A stretch of DNA of 64,000 nt, taken from contig NW_017804020.1 of NCBI RefSeq assembly GCF_001625305.1, forward strand, positions 6,933,651-6,997,650. Direction: 5' to 3'. A program made the translations under genes and the position numbers. The DNA is from Branchiostoma belcheri. Its lineage: Eukaryota; Chordata; Leptocardii; Amphioxiformes; Branchiostomatidae. Positions 10,532 to 21,279 of the stretch are shown piece by piece. How positions within the stretch are numbered: position 1 is the first letter of the stretch; the number at the start of each line of letters is the position of its first letter. Below the pieces are notes generated by a model. That model worked only from the letters and a program-made list of their open reading frames with translations. It ran no database searches and was not told the DNA's origin.

Positions 10532-11400
10532 TAAATAATTATTGAGGAAAAAAGCAGTCAACAACACCAGGTAGCAGTGCGGAAAGTTGCCATCAGTCAG
10601 TTTTCAGGACGCCACCGTTTCTGTGCCGGTGTGACTTACAAGTTTAAGGCATGAAACTTTGATGTTACACACAAGTGACGCCATACCTACTAGCCCTGTA
10701 TACGTAACTTGTGGTATTCATTAGTAAAGCGACTTGGAGAACTAGACGTCGTGTTTCCTGATAACTTCTCGGGCCATTCTAGGTTTCACAATTAGAGAGA
10801 CGATGAAACCCTACATGTGCCGTATTTTACGGACATATGTCACGCTAACTAAGCGCTCTGTTGCGTACTCCACGGTATACATTCCTGACTTTCCCCCACA
10901 ACATGTCCTTTTGTTCTCTGAGTCTGATCCGAATCCTTCTGACAGCGAGGTTTGCATACCGTCACGCAAGAACCACTACCCAACAACACACATGTTTACA
11001 GCATGAGAGGTAAAGAATGTGGTAATATGAAGAATCCAAAGCCTGCGTTTTAGAGCCAAGGTTGGCTGGTGACGTGGAAGGAATATATAAACATGTTTAT
11101 ATATGTAACACTGACTGGAAAAACTATAAATAATGTAATATAATGATAAGAGAAAAAAAAGTAAGAAAAATTATCATTGTGAAATTTTTCCTAACTGTGA
11201 CATCTTGTGGACGATCCAGTTAATTGCCCAATTATCTGAACCCGGCCTGGGTCGAAATATGATTTTGATTCACTAAAAACGGGCCAGACAGTGTACAAAG
11301 ACAATAAATCTATATAAATTAATAAATCTTTATACATATCCCTGCCCTAACGGGGCCATATGAAAGAAAAAATACATGGCGGAAATAGGCTGAATCTACC
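10532..11400. other. upstream region of the TLR gene
   Basis: No exon could be supported. TA-rich stretches such as GAATATATAAACATG at about 11081 lie here, but nothing marks them as functional. A 67-residue open frame near 10803 has no recognisable domain. Confidence 0.4.
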
Positions 11401-11406
11401 CGGAAA

Positions 11407-11440
11407 TATATAAAATTGCAGTCGCTCTACTCATTATCCT
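11407..11440 (+). promoter_or_regulatory. candidate TATA box and start site of the TLR gene
   Basis: TATATAAAA at 11407-11415 is followed 26 nt later by TCATTATCC (about 11431), close to an initiator. The resulting 5' leader would be about 140 nt. A polypyrimidine-CAG at 11521-11534 could instead be the acceptor of a 5' UTR intron, in which case the true start is further upstream. Confidence 0.35.
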
Positions 11441-11573
11441 CAACGTGTTAACGCATGGTTCCTCTGGAATGTTTCCCTCTGTCTCAAAAACGATATTACT
11501 TAACTAAGTTACCAAATATTCCTATCTTCCACAGGTTCACACCAAAACGAATCAAACAAAACAGTTAAAAAAC

Positions 11574-14500
11574 ATGGAGTCTACCCCCGCTCTTCTCGCA
11601 GTCTGCTTGGCTGTGGTTTCAGCGTTCATCGCCCAACATGGACAAGTTAGAGGGCAACTCCCCCCGCCTGTGTGCCAGACATGGAACTCAACAACTGTGG
11701 TGTGTACCGGAGTATATAATCCATGGTACGAAAAATCAGACAAAGCACTTCTAACCGAGGTACCGCCTGGCATCCCCAAGTCTGTCATCACGGTGGAGCT
11801 CACTAAAAACAACATAACCGAACTGTACAACTTCTCGTTTAGTGGGTTAAGAAATCTGAGACACTTAGTCCTGTATAGAAATAATCTACAGACGATCGAG
11901 GTTGGTACGTTCGCAGGGTTGGAGAATTTAGAACATCTTGATTTGCGCGGGTGGATTGTACCTGTACCAAATCCCCTGTTTTCTCTTCAAAATGGACTTT
12001 TCCAAGATCTGCGAAACCTGAACTACCTGGCCGTGATGACCTTAACCGATTCGGTCAGTGAGGGAGTGTTCAGGGGCTTATCTAAACTGACGCATTTAGA
12101 ACTCACTGTGAAAAACAGCAGCAATTTTCCCGATCACATTTTTGATTCATTGACTTCCTTGGAAAGCATTGACATAAGAGAATTTTGCAGGCCCAGTCCA
12201 GTGATCCACAGCGGAAGCAAGTTCTTACTACGACGCCTGTTGTGGGAACCGCTGTACAAACTTAAAAAGTTGAAAGTCTATTTTTGTCTGCCAAGAGTCG
12301 GTGACATGTATTTTGGTCCTGTATTTAAAAACCTATCTAAATTACAGACAGTAGAAATTTCCTTTTCCATGCATCCTCCGAGTTTTACTGTTCAGATGTT
12401 TCAGCCACTGTTACTTACTCTGAAACATTTACTCCTTGGTGAGGGTAGGAAGCTAGAACCCGGCCTGCTGAAGTCATTGACACATCTTCAGACGATGGAC
12501 CTCCGCCAACTTTTAGATGCCAACATTATGGACATTCTGCCTGAACTTGAATACACGCAGATTCAGAAGCTGTACATGTCATTTTCCATGCAACAAATTA
12601 ACAAAACGATTACGTCTGATACTTTAGCAGGAATAGAAGGTCTGAAATATTTAAAAGATCTGTTTTTAAATTTAGGTTATTCAGACTTTCGAGGCATAAA
12701 ATCTAACGCCTTTGCAGGTTTGCAACGTATACAAAAGCTGGATTTTTTTCTGGGCCGATTGGCCATTTTACCAAACAAGACGTTCAGCGGACTGTCCTCG
12801 CTCACGCATCTTAACTTGAGCTATAATCACGTCTTTACCTTACGACAAGGCGTGTTTCAAGGATTGTTCTCACTCACTCATCTTGACCTGGCACATAACT
12901 CAATTTCTACTTTACCAAGAGGCATATTTGAGGACCTAACCTCTCTTACTCATCTTGATGTGAGCAAAAATGAATTGGTAACCTCCCAGGCTCAGCTTCC
13001 AGAGACCATGGACTATCTTGATCTCAGTCAGAATAACTTAAACAGCAGATACGAAAGAGAAAAGCAATGGATATGCCGCAACCCAGTATCATTTAACTTC
13101 AGTGGTTTAAACAGTGTAAATCATCTGAATTTGAGTCATAACGCAATTACTGTTGTAGATGGCGGTTGTCTACCTTGGCATTCGTATGCTATGTTTATTG
13201 TACACGTTATTGACTTAAGCCACAACAATATTGGAATCTTGGATACCGAAATTTACTGCATGGTGTATTTACAGTACCTCGACCTTTCATTCAACCGCAT
13301 CAACTCTTTTGATAATTATGGACTGCCATGTGGGCAATCAACATTAGTAACACTTAGGCTGGATAACAATGCTATACAACGTATAATATTGGATCACGTC
13401 GATTACCTACTGAGTCCACAACCAAAATCACTGATAAACCTAAAGACATTGACTCTTTCTCAAAATCGCATTCAGCGTATCGAGACAGGACAATTCAGTC
13501 GGTTGGTCCGGCTGGAACATCTGGATCTCAGTCATAACGAGATCAATACCGTCATGCCATCCGCCTTCCGTGGACTTTATGATAATGTATCACGGTTAAC
13601 ATTCCTGGATCTCAGTGACAACCAAATACAAACTGTCACAATGATGACATTTGACGGTCTGAAGAATCTTAGGCATCTAAACCTGGCAGCCAACAGGATA
13701 GCAGAGATCGGCAACGCTCTTAACCATCTGTACATGTTGAGGAATTTGATTCTGAGCAGAAACAGGATGGCTGTATTAAATCAAACAACATTGGGTCCTG
13801 TTGTCTACCGGGTAGAGACTATCGACATTGCAGACAACCCGTTTCTGTGTGACTGTAACTTGATGTGGTTTGTTGAGTGGGCCCAGCAAAAATACGACAG
13901 GGTGCCGAACTTGTACAACCCTTATCCTGACTTTGGTCGAAGCTACAATTGCTCCCTTCCAGCTCGTCTGCGTGGACGACGTTTGATAGAAGGGTTGATG
14001 CAGAAAGAACAACCGAACGACAGAAATGATCCATCGGAAAGAATGTTCTTCGACACAGACTGTAGTCATGGATTCCGGCCCAACCGCCTCCTGGCTTGTG
14101 TACTCGCCTCTTCGGGCATCTTCCTCACCATGATGACCATTTTCCTGGTCGACTACAACATCGGCCGTGTTCAGTACTACCTGTGGATGTTGGCCAAATG
14201 GAGGAGACCGGGGATTGGAGAGGTAAGGAACCAAGAGCCGCCCAGATACACGCACGATGCTTTTCTTGCCTACAACAACCGGGACGTCCGGTGGGTTATA
14301 CATGAAGCAATAGAGAATCTTGAGCCGGAATACAGTCTGGTCATACACGAAAGGGACTTTGCAGTCGGTGCTCCCATTGTGGAAAACATCGCGGATGCCG
14401 TGACAAACAGCCGGAGAACCGTCTGCCTCATCACCAGGAACTTCCTGAAGAGTAAGTGGTGCGAGTACGAGTTCCAGCTGGCCCAGTACCACATGTTTGA

Positions 14501-14963
14501 GGAGGGGGGAGGGGTGCGTCTCATCCTGGTGCTTTTGGAGAGGATTCCTGACCAAATGTTGAAACGGTTCCGCCATTTGAACGCCGTTATAAAGAGGGAC
14601 ACGTACCTGACGTGGCCTCACGACGTGCGGAAAAGGCCGCTGTTCTGGAGGCGACTGCGAGACGCTCTGGGCGATCCGCTGCCCCGGGACCCAGACCCTC
14701 AGCTGCACGGACAGGATCAGGAACGGAACATTCCGGAACAGGAGCCACAAGCTCCTGGACGAAATATTCCTGAACAGCAGGCACGAGCTCCAATTAGGAT
14801 CATTCCAGAACAGCAAGAACAGGCTCGGGCTAGGAACATTGCCGAAGTGCAGGTACATGGCCCCATGCAAAATATTCAGGAAGTGCAAGATGAAATTCCA
14901 TTGCGAGATGCCAACTACCAGTGGTTTGAAGATGAAGATGATATGCCTCTTCTACCACTGTAG
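11574..14963 (+). CDS. TLR: Toll-like receptor, single exon, 1129 residues
   Basis: A pattern-recognition receptor at the plasma or endosomal membrane; ligand binding to the leucine-rich ectodomain would pair the TIR domains and recruit TIR adaptors. The first ATG gives a hydrophobic signal peptide ([14 protein letters not shown]). About 26 leucine-rich repeats follow (residues ~75-755), many with the form LTHLDLSHN. There is then one C-terminal cap (C759, C761; later YNCSLPARL), so this is the single-cysteine-cluster, vertebrate-like layout. The membrane span is at about 839-861. The TIR domain runs ~892-1035: box 1 HDAFLAY, box 2 [14 protein letters not shown], box 3 FW at 1024-1025. The usual BB-loop proline is V931. 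The tail (1051-1110) is five 12-residue repeats, then an acidic end [11 protein letters not shown]. The frame is intact with no intron, as in many lancelet TLRs. The nearest gene downstream on the same strand is Pellino. Identity is secure; ligand and orthology are not readable. Confidence 0.97.
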   Translation: MESTPALLAVCLAVVSAFIAQHGQVRGQLPPPVCQTWNSTTVVCTGVYNPWYEKSDKALLTEVPPGIPKSVITVELTKNNITELYNFSFSGLRNLRHLVLYRNNLQTIEVGTFAGLENLEHLDLRGWIVPVPNPLFSLQNGLFQDLRNLNYLAVMTLTDSVSEGVFRGLSKLTHLELTVKNSSNFPDHIFDSLTSLESIDIREFCRPSPVIHSGSKFLLRRLLWEPLYKLKKLKVYFCLPRVGDMYFGPVFKNLSKLQTVEISFSMHPPSFTVQMFQPLLLTLKHLLLGEGRKLEPGLLKSLTHLQTMDLRQLLDANIMDILPELEYTQIQKLYMSFSMQQINKTITSDTLAGIEGLKYLKDLFLNLGYSDFRGIKSNAFAGLQRIQKLDFFLGRLAILPNKTFSGLSSLTHLNLSYNHVFTLRQGVFQGLFSLTHLDLAHNSISTLPRGIFEDLTSLTHLDVSKNELVTSQAQLPETMDYLDLSQNNLNSRYEREKQWICRNPVSFNFSGLNSVNHLNLSHNAITVVDGGCLPWHSYAMFIVHVIDLSHNNIGILDTEIYCMVYLQYLDLSFNRINSFDNYGLPCGQSTLVTLRLDNNAIQRIILDHVDYLLSPQPKSLINLKTLTLSQNRIQRIETGQFSRLVRLEHLDLSHNEINTVMPSAFRGLYDNVSRLTFLDLSDNQIQTVTMMTFDGLKNLRHLNLAANRIAEIGNALNHLYMLRNLILSRNRMAVLNQTTLGPVVYRVETIDIADNPFLCDCNLMWFVEWAQQKYDRVPNLYNPYPDFGRSYNCSLPARLRGRRLIEGLMQKEQPNDRNDPSERMFFDTDCSHGFRPNRLLACVLASSGIFLTMMTIFLVDYNIGRVQYYLWMLAKWRRPGIGEVRNQEPPRYTHDAFLAYNNRDVRWVIHEAIENLEPEYSLVIHERDFAVGAPIVENIADAVTNSRRTVCLITRNFLKSKWCEYEFQLAQYHMFEEGGGVRLILVLLERIPDQMLKRFRHLNAVIKRDTYLTWPHDVRKRPLFWRRLRDALGDPLPRDPDPQLHGQDQERNIPEQEPQAPGRNIPEQQARAPIRIIPEQQEQARARNIAEVQVHGPMQNIQEVQDEIPLRDANYQWFEDEDDMPLLPL
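14724..14903 (+). repeat. five in-frame 36-bp repeats coding the TLR tail
   Basis: Residues 1051-1110 divide into five 12-residue units of the form R-N-I-P-E-Q-x(6): [60 protein letters not shown]. The last two are the most diverged. This is a coding minisatellite after the TIR domain, rich in Gln, Pro and Glu and probably disordered. Confidence 0.85.
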
Positions 14964-15455
14964 ATCAATATAAAGTTTACTGTTATTGTGTTGGAGTGTA
15001 TATTCTGTGGTTCCAGAAGATTGTGCATTTTTGCGTCAAGTGTATTGTATAGTCTATACATCAAAATGGAGTTTTGCTTAAAACCTAAACAATTAGTCTA
15101 TCATTCAGTACGATAGTAATTAGTATTGCAATTTTATATTCCTTTACATGTATTTACCATCATATCTTTTAATATTGCTTTTTTTATAACCTGCAGGCAT
15201 GAGTTTGTAATAAGCTTGTGGATTGTTGAACACAATGTAGTTTTAACTAATGATGCATGGTAGGTTTTGGGTGGGTTAGGATTAACTAACATGTTGTTTT
15301 AGAATTCGTATCTAGAATGATTATATATCTTTTAACATTGTACCATTTTAGTCATTGTATTATGTTGTTACATTTGTCAAGGTTTTTCAATCTATTAGTG
15401 ATAGGAATTGGTATGATAAATGTCACTTTGTGGTCTAGATCATTAAAACTGGTTG

Positions 15456-15461
15456 AATAAA
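15456..15461 (+). terminator. candidate polyadenylation signal of the TLR gene
   Basis: AATAAA about 490 nt after the stop codon, just before the next dispersed repeat starts at 15489. It is the first canonical hexamer noticed after the gene. Confidence 0.45.
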
Positions 15462-15488
15462 CAGTCCTGTAGTGAGCATGATTAACAA

Positions 15489-16313
15489 GAGTTCCGAGAT
15501 CTCATACCTCCATGAAATATGGGCTTGCTTTGTCCTCATTAATTATGCAAACAACCTCTACATTAACATAATATATGCATAGCGACGCAAACCTTTAAGT
15601 AACTTACACATGTTACGAGGTATAAAATTCCCATCATTCACCAATAAGGATTCACAGAATTTTCACATTAATTATGCAAATTAGGTCATCATTTGCATAA
15701 TTGGTATCTGTTGATGTTCCGCCTGCCACAGATTAAATAGATTACATGTATAGCAGTACCATTATATGAAACACTGTAATTATAGAACTTCCTCATTAAT
15801 TATGCAAATTAAGTCCTCATTTGCATAATTTGCATTTAATCATGTACAACTGTCTCTCAGGTACCTACACACCAAAAATGATGAAAATATGTTGTTCCAA
15901 TGTGGACTTATTGGATTTGAAAGTTTTTACCAGAAACTAACCTGCAGTTCCAGAACAAGCTGCTAGGGGGACCAAACTTACGCCACTTATTCCTGACAGG
16001 ATTAGCTATCTGTCACGAAAAAGTCAAGACCATAGCATGTTCAGGACAAAAGATACAAAAACCGGAAGTTCTGCTGCAGTACCAAGGTCATCCACCAGGA
16101 GGCCCATACTTGACCTTGACCTTTGTCTTTCCAAGACTTACCATCGTACCAAATATCATCACAATCCATAAAGGCGTTCTGAAGTTATGCTGACTACAAA
16201 GTTGCGGAAACACAGACAGACACACACACACACACAGACAGACACACACACAGACATACATACAGACAGACACGCCAAAAACAATACCTCCATTTTTCAT
16301 GGAGGTAATAAAT
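15489..16313 (+). mobile_element. family A TIR element, CCTCCATGAAA-ended copy
   Basis: It begins 'agagttccgagatctc' followed by ATACCTCCATGAAAT and ends with the inverted TTTTCATGGAGGTAATA. Inside are the family phrases ATTAATTATGCAAATTA (three times) and TTCCAGAACAAGCTGCTAGG, and a terminal ACAGACAGACACACAC tract. It is non-coding and about 825 bp long. Confidence 0.7.
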
Positions 16314-16344
16314 CGTTTTGGGTAAACCTTATCCTCAACAGGCC

Positions 16345-16590
16345 CTTTTTGATTGGCAGGGGGGGTGAACTTGATATACACGAGGCTCTTCTTGATTCGT
16401 TGATAATTGAAGGCTAAACTTGATACTCACCAGGCCGGTCTTGATTGGATATGAGGGGAAATTGGATTCTTAGGAGGCCAGTCTTGATTGGTTGAGGGGA
16501 AACTTGATACTCACGAGGCCCTTATTGATTGGTTGAGCTCAGCGGGGGAAATTTGAAACCAGATACCAGACCCACCTTAATTTTTTGAGG
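16345..16590. repeat. degenerate minisatellite, unit about 57 bp
   Basis: The phrase TTGATTGGTTGAGGGGAAA with CTTGATACTCACGAGGCC recurs about five times with substitutions and small indels. Confidence 0.65.
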
Positions 16591-16599
16591 GGGAACTAG

Positions 16600-16680
16600 T
16601 TTTATATAGGGAGGGAGGAAGAGAGAGAGAGAGAGAAAGAGACATAGATAGATAGAGAGAGAGAAAGAGAGAGAGAGATC
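16600..16680. repeat. GA-rich microsatellite
   Basis: (GA)n with interspersed GATA and GGAA units. Confidence 0.85.
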
Positions 16681-16994
16681 GTAAGTAACAACGATTTATG
16701 CAGCCCTGCGACAGGTTTTTATTTAGCTCCATGGAGCCAGTTCCATGCACTACGTATGCATATACATGGTTCACGTCATCTGAAACAAAATTGACCTCTA
16801 TACAACTAGCTCTGTTGAGCCAGTCGTAAAGGTTCAGGTAACAGATACGGTACCAGGTGGTACCCAAAATATAAAGAGGTGAGACTTGTTTTAGGACAAT
16901 TTCAAACGCTTCAAGTATTAAAATAATGACGAATATGTGCTGAGAAAGGGCAGTAAATGTCAATATCTAATAGATTTCCTTATCAAAAATATTT

Positions 16995-17022
16995 TGTTTT
17001 GTTTTGTTTTGTTTTGTTTTGC
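16995..17022. repeat. (TTTTG)n microsatellite
   Basis: About five uninterrupted TTTTG units. Confidence 0.85.
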
Positions 17023-17039
17023 CGACCTGTGAAATTTCA

Positions 17040-17122
17040 TCGGATTAGTCCTTTGGAACTTTGCGGTTACGTCATACGTTACGAGCGAAAAAATGGCGGC
17101 GACCAATTTGAAGACGGTAGGT
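17040..17122 (+). promoter_or_regulatory. promoter-like segment with an orphan first-exon candidate
   Basis: A CpG-containing stretch leads to AAAATGGCGGC, which fits both a strong start context and a YY1 site. The ATG at 17093 opens eight codons, MAATNLKT, directly followed by a good donor GTAGGT at 17117. The E1 transposon begins 12 nt after the donor. No partner exon was identified; joining in phase 0 to the Pellino exon at 33599 gives an immediate stop. Confidence 0.3.
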
Positions 17123-17133
17123 GCCAGCCGTAA

Positions 17134-17506
17134 GGCCAAGTTGATTTGAGTATATGGATGGCATATCCTCTGGGAACGTGCGAATAAAAAAAGTTTGGCA
17201 AAAAAAAGTTGCTTTCATTATGAAATCTACGTGGTCATGAAGGTTGAACAAATGACACAGAGTATGGGGAATAATCTACTCTTCAAATTCATTTCTTTAC
17301 ATTTTCGTCTTTTTCGTTTGATTTTGGCATCCTACGACATTGGTATCGTTTTCCAATATTTTGTTTTGCAACTTACGGTATATATTTGATAATTTTGCAA
17401 CTGTTCTCTACGATTTACAATATGGTTGAAAACTTAACTCTTTTGTTGGAAAATGCCGAAAATTCATGCGCGCGTGGATGTCATCCATATAATTAAAAAC
17501 ATTGCC
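17134..17506. mobile_element. E1 family TIR element, complete copy
   Basis: The ends GGCCAAGTTGATTTGA and the inverse of GGCAATGTTTTTAATTA, both followed inward by ATATGGATG, define terminal inverted repeats of about 34 bp. It is homologous to 35971-37054, 46142-47415 and 57551-57981. It is non-coding. Best-preserved copies are flanked by TTA, consistent with a PIF/Harbinger-type MITE. Confidence 0.7.
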
Positions 17507-17764
17507 TTACGCTCTACGTTGAATTAGGGCGGCCCGTCTACGCTCTTATTCTTATAGATCACTTGATCATTGATTATCCCTAGTAAAATTTTGTATTCTC
17601 ATCTTGGGAAAGGAAATCGCGTGCCCATAAAGTAGTAATACAGGCCTACAATGCCACAATGTAAACTCACAATGTGCAAGGTTTCTGTTTCGTCCTTCGT
17701 TCTCCGAGTCCAACGCGGCAGTGCCCCGCGTTGCGCAGTACTGTTTTGAACGTAACACGTACAC

Positions 17765-17848
17765 CAGGGGTGCCGGAGTATACAGTGCAATTTTACGGAA
17801 TACAGTACAATTGTAAAATTGCACTGTATACATACTCTGGCACTCCTG
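17765..17848. mobile_element. 84-bp CAGGG-ended MITE with 5-bp target duplication
   Basis: It starts CAGGGGTGCCGGAGTA and ends with the inverse, TACTCTGGCACTCCTG. The arms continue through CAGTGCAATTTTAC, so nearly the whole element folds back. TACAC flanks it on both sides (17760-17764 and 17849-17853). Confidence 0.75.
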
Positions 17849-17957
17849 TACACTCTGCATACAACGGGAGCTATAACCTCATTGGCTGAAGCAGGTAAAA
17901 TTACAAATCATACCAATTCTGTTTTGTCGCTAGAAAAGTAAGTGATGAGTTAAGCCT

Positions 17958-18436
17958 TGGTCACAACCCGCCGTACGTGCTTCTGCGTGCTGTCTACGTG
18001 CAAAAACGTGGCCAAACGTAGGGCATCCGTGCGTGGTGAGTACCGCCTCCGTACGGAATCCTACGGATTTGGGAGCACGCAGACACGTAAAACTTTTTCT
18101 ACGTGCGGTCTGCGGATTCACCACCCGTACGTGCGAGTAGGGGCGACACGCGTGCCCCGTACGTACTAGAAGCATGTGTGAGTACGGCCTCCTTATATAC
18201 GGTATGAGTTGCAATCGCACAGAGATCGTCACGTGTAAACACGTACAATTCACTTACCACTTGCGCAACGTACGATGCACGCAACCGCTCACGGCCACAC
18301 CTTGCGCAACCGTGCGAGTGACGTGCGAGTGACGTGCGTCGACGCCACTCCTTCCCCACGTTTTCAGAAAAAACGTAGCAGACGTAGCCTCCCAAAAAAC
18401 GTACGGACAAAAAGCACGTATGGCGGGTTGTGACCG
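17958..18436. mobile_element. 479-bp CpG-rich TIR element rich in ACGTAC motifs
   Basis: It begins TGGTCACAACCCGCCGTACG and ends with the inverse of CGGTCACAACCCGCCATACG; the terminal repeats span about 28 bp. The interior is strikingly rich in CGTACG, ACGTGC and ACGTAG words. AAGCCT (left) and AAGCTT (right) flank it, a possible imperfect target duplication. It is non-coding. Confidence 0.7.
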
Positions 18437-18599
18437 AAGCTTTATATTTGCAGACAGGAAATGAAATTTAACATATGTTACACTGTTAACATAATATTCA
18501 TATTGTGATCACGCAGTCTGAGTTAAAAGCCTATTGTGTATGGAACATTTTTTTACAAAAAATTGAAATATTTTAATGCAAACAAATATTTGTGTGATT

Positions 18600-18935
18600 G
18601 TTATTTAGTTCCACTTTAAAACACATTTGTGCAATTATCTCACATTTCTGACATTTACGTTTCTCACTAAAAATAAAACAGACCACACGAGGCGCACTAA
18701 TTTTGTGGCACCACCAATGTAAACAAACATGGCTGACAAGTTGTGTTTCCAGCTTTTAAACACACTGAGTATAGGCCGGCGTCATATGTATTTCGGTACC
18801 TCCACTTCCTAATTTTGAATGTCATTTACTTGCAATGGATCGGGTTAGAGTTGTTTTAACGAATACTTGGTAAAGAACTGACTAGAAATTTCCTTTTTGT
18901 ACAATGGTACCGTCCTAATGCTTAATACACAATGT
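18600..18935 (+). repeat. dispersed repeat paired with 37040-37330
   Basis: It shares in order AATGTAAACAAA, ATGGCTGACAA, TGTGTTTCCAGCT, TACCTCCACTTCCT and TTGTCCTAATG-like phrases with 37100-37320. It is non-coding; no termini were resolved. Confidence 0.55.
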
Positions 18936-19313
18936 GTGCAGCGTTAACAATGAAAATGAAACTGCTACAAGGTTCCAGTCCGGACATCTACCCGTGCTGG
19001 TCTACAGGGTCGGACATGCTCACGCCCCGTTCCTCATTCTATTTCAAGGCTCCAATCGTTCAAAGGTTATGATCCGTCCAGACGCCGTCGGTAGGCAAGT
19101 TCTAACTTGTCCGAGTTCTTAGAAGTCGGCGGACGGTTTAAATAGCAGATCGGATCTCGACTTTGTGATGATTCACCGTGACAGTCACTGAGAGCAACAG
19201 GTTTGACTATGCTGAAACATCGCAGGTGAGCATTCATTTAATATTATGACGGAATATGACCTACATAATAATGTTTCTGATATCTATGATAATTTGTTGT
19301 CAACGCACACATA

Positions 19314-20049
19314 ACTAGAAAGGCCAATATTTGCTTTGGAGCAAATACAGCGATGGGTTCACCACATTTTACGACATGGCAGGGACAGAATGAGAAACAC
19401 AAGGGAAAACAATGATTTACATTGATATAACTATAATATGAAGTAAAATACAACTAAAACAACAGTTGGATAGATATTCCCTACTTTATTGGTTAGGATT
19501 TTTAATTGCATAATGCAAACTGTTGATTTTCGAAATAAAAAAAAAACGTCCATGCCCGGCATTCCACTGCTGGAGCAGGAAAGCTTGAAATACCTACCAA
19601 AACACTTGAATACAGACATACTGTCAGTATGGAAATGCTTCTGTGCAGGTGTTAATCAAGTTAAATCCCAACAGCCAATCAGCAAGAAGTATGGAGGAAA
19701 GCTGCATGCCTATTGGTTGATGCCCTGCATTCCATTGTGATGACTCATGTCCAAACGTGGTAAACAAGGCACCCTAACACAGTAATACATTTGCTATAAC
19801 ACAGCCAAAAAAACTCAAATAAAACCATTCTAAAAGCCTGTATCACAATAATTTAAAAAACGCCTAGGGGTATTTGCCCACTGTACCTCCATACCAAATT
19901 TCAGGACCTTGGGCCCTAAAATGAAGAAGCTGAATCCATTTAAAAAATGGCAGGAGGAGAAGGAGGAGGAGGAGAAGAAGAAGAAGAAACATCAGAAAAA
20001 GCAATATGGTTTCACCACACCACTTCGTGGTGTGGTGAACCCATAATAA
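19314..20049 (+). mobile_element. E2 family element, copy 1
   Basis: It begins ACTAGAAAGGCCAATATTTG and ends with a hairpin (20008-20042, stem TTCACCACACCAC) and ACCCATAATA. Inside the 5' tract ATGGGTTCACCACA is the inverse of the final TGTGGTGAACCCAT. It is nearly identical to 36107-36842 and similar to 58717-59430. A 62-residue open frame is conserved between the copies but carries no known domain and probably reflects their recent common origin. Confidence 0.75.
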
Positions 20050-20870
20050 TTCAAATCATGTGTTGTATAGCTGTTATAAATGTTCACTTCCGTGTTTGAA
20101 CCCCGTTATTCTAAAGACACCGTTTCGACCTTTTTTAAAAACAAACTGCAATCGTTTATTTTGGATATACGTGTGTATCATTTTTTAGAATGTTTAAAAC
20201 GAGTGAAAAACGGAAATTAAGCCACGATCGCGAAGTATTTAAAATCCCGGAAGTGTCGCTTGCTGACATTACTTAAATGCTACATGTAGCATTAATTTGC
20301 ACAACACAACATTGTGTTTCAACTTCAGTGACATTTTTTAATAATAACCTCCTTGGTTTCAGCTTTTCTTTCTGTCGTAAGGGTTTAGTTTGAGACAATG
20401 ATTCACTCGTCTTTGCGGTTATAATTTGCTGTGAGTCAGACCTTTCTAACCATTATGGCATACCTGGACTCTCACCTGTAGACGTTATTACGACACTTTT
20501 CCCGAGGGTGTGCATGGGGGATCCTGGCAACGCTTATGATACAGAATTACCGATATCACCTCAGCTTTTCAAGTGACCTCTTTAGAATGTGTTTTTCTTC
20601 TTCTTTAGAATGGGTTGTCTATTTGCGGATCTTGGACGCTCCTTTATGATTTTAGGCCCCTTGGCGTATATTAATATATATAAATTGACACGTATCATGC
20701 GAATTTTTTTCAATATCAACGTTAATCGCTTTGTGAAGGATGGATTTAGGATAACAAATAACATGCTACGTGTAATTAAAGTGACCCATCACACTTATTA
20801 TAAACGAATGATTTCTCTCAAAGCTTACCAAATGGTGAACGAAAGCTACCGTCAACGGTGAAATAAAATG
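20050..20870. other. no gene seen
   Basis: AT-rich DNA; the 90-residue open frame near 20589 is low complexity at its start and shows no family signature. Confidence 0.4.
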
Positions 20871-20879
20871 GCTTCACGG

Positions 20880-21279
20880 AAAAGTACATGCAGACACTCC
20901 TTCCTGTCCTCTGATTCACACAGGCTGAATCACCGAGGACCAACTCTCGCCCCTAACGGTCACGTGAACTCAGTTTCGAGCGAGATTTGGCGAGATTCGT
21001 AGAAAGAAGCGAAGCAGACATCCCAAGTCGTGGACGATCCTGCTTTGTTTCCATTCTCTTCTGACGTCGTTTCTCGCGCTCCTTGGAGATTTCTCAAGAC
21101 GTTTTGGTCAGAATATGTTTCCTTGGCTTTCACATGCTCCAAGTATGACGTAAAATCGGCGTAAACCTTGCGTGGAGAGCGGGAAAAGGTATTATTTCTG
21201 ACCGTCAGACGACGCTTTGAGTAAGAGGGCAGCAGCCATCAGTTGTTCCGTCAGGGGTCCACCAGGCGATGCCAACGTA
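20880..21279 (+). promoter_or_regulatory. CpG-rich segment ending in a splice donor: possible Pellino promoter and non-coding exon 1
   Basis: CpG density rises sharply against the AT-rich surroundings, with GGTCACGTGA (E-box) and TGACGTCG (CRE-like) words. It ends GATGCCAAC|GTAAGTA, a near-consensus donor at 21280. No ATG-initiated frame runs into the donor, so it would be a 5' UTR exon. The next exon in the correct direction is the Pellino exon at 33599, which has 52 nt of leader before its ATG. The implied intron is 12.3 kb. Transcript data would settle it. Confidence 0.35.

Noticed and set aside
13776-14888. 370-residue open frame on the minus strand
   Set aside because: It lies wholly antisense to the TLR coding sequence; its openness follows from the codon use of the TIR and LRR region, and it has no recognisable domain.
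16088-16381. 97-residue minus-strand frame with VCVCVCLCVCVCL
   Set aside because: It is the translation of an ACAC/GACA microsatellite within a family A element.
17958-18436. CpG island promoter
   Set aside because: The CpG-rich block coincides exactly with an element bounded by inverted repeats, so the composition belongs to the transposon.
19314-20049. E2 as a Helitron, because of its 3' hairpin
   Set aside because: It lacks the TC start and the CTRR end after the hairpin.
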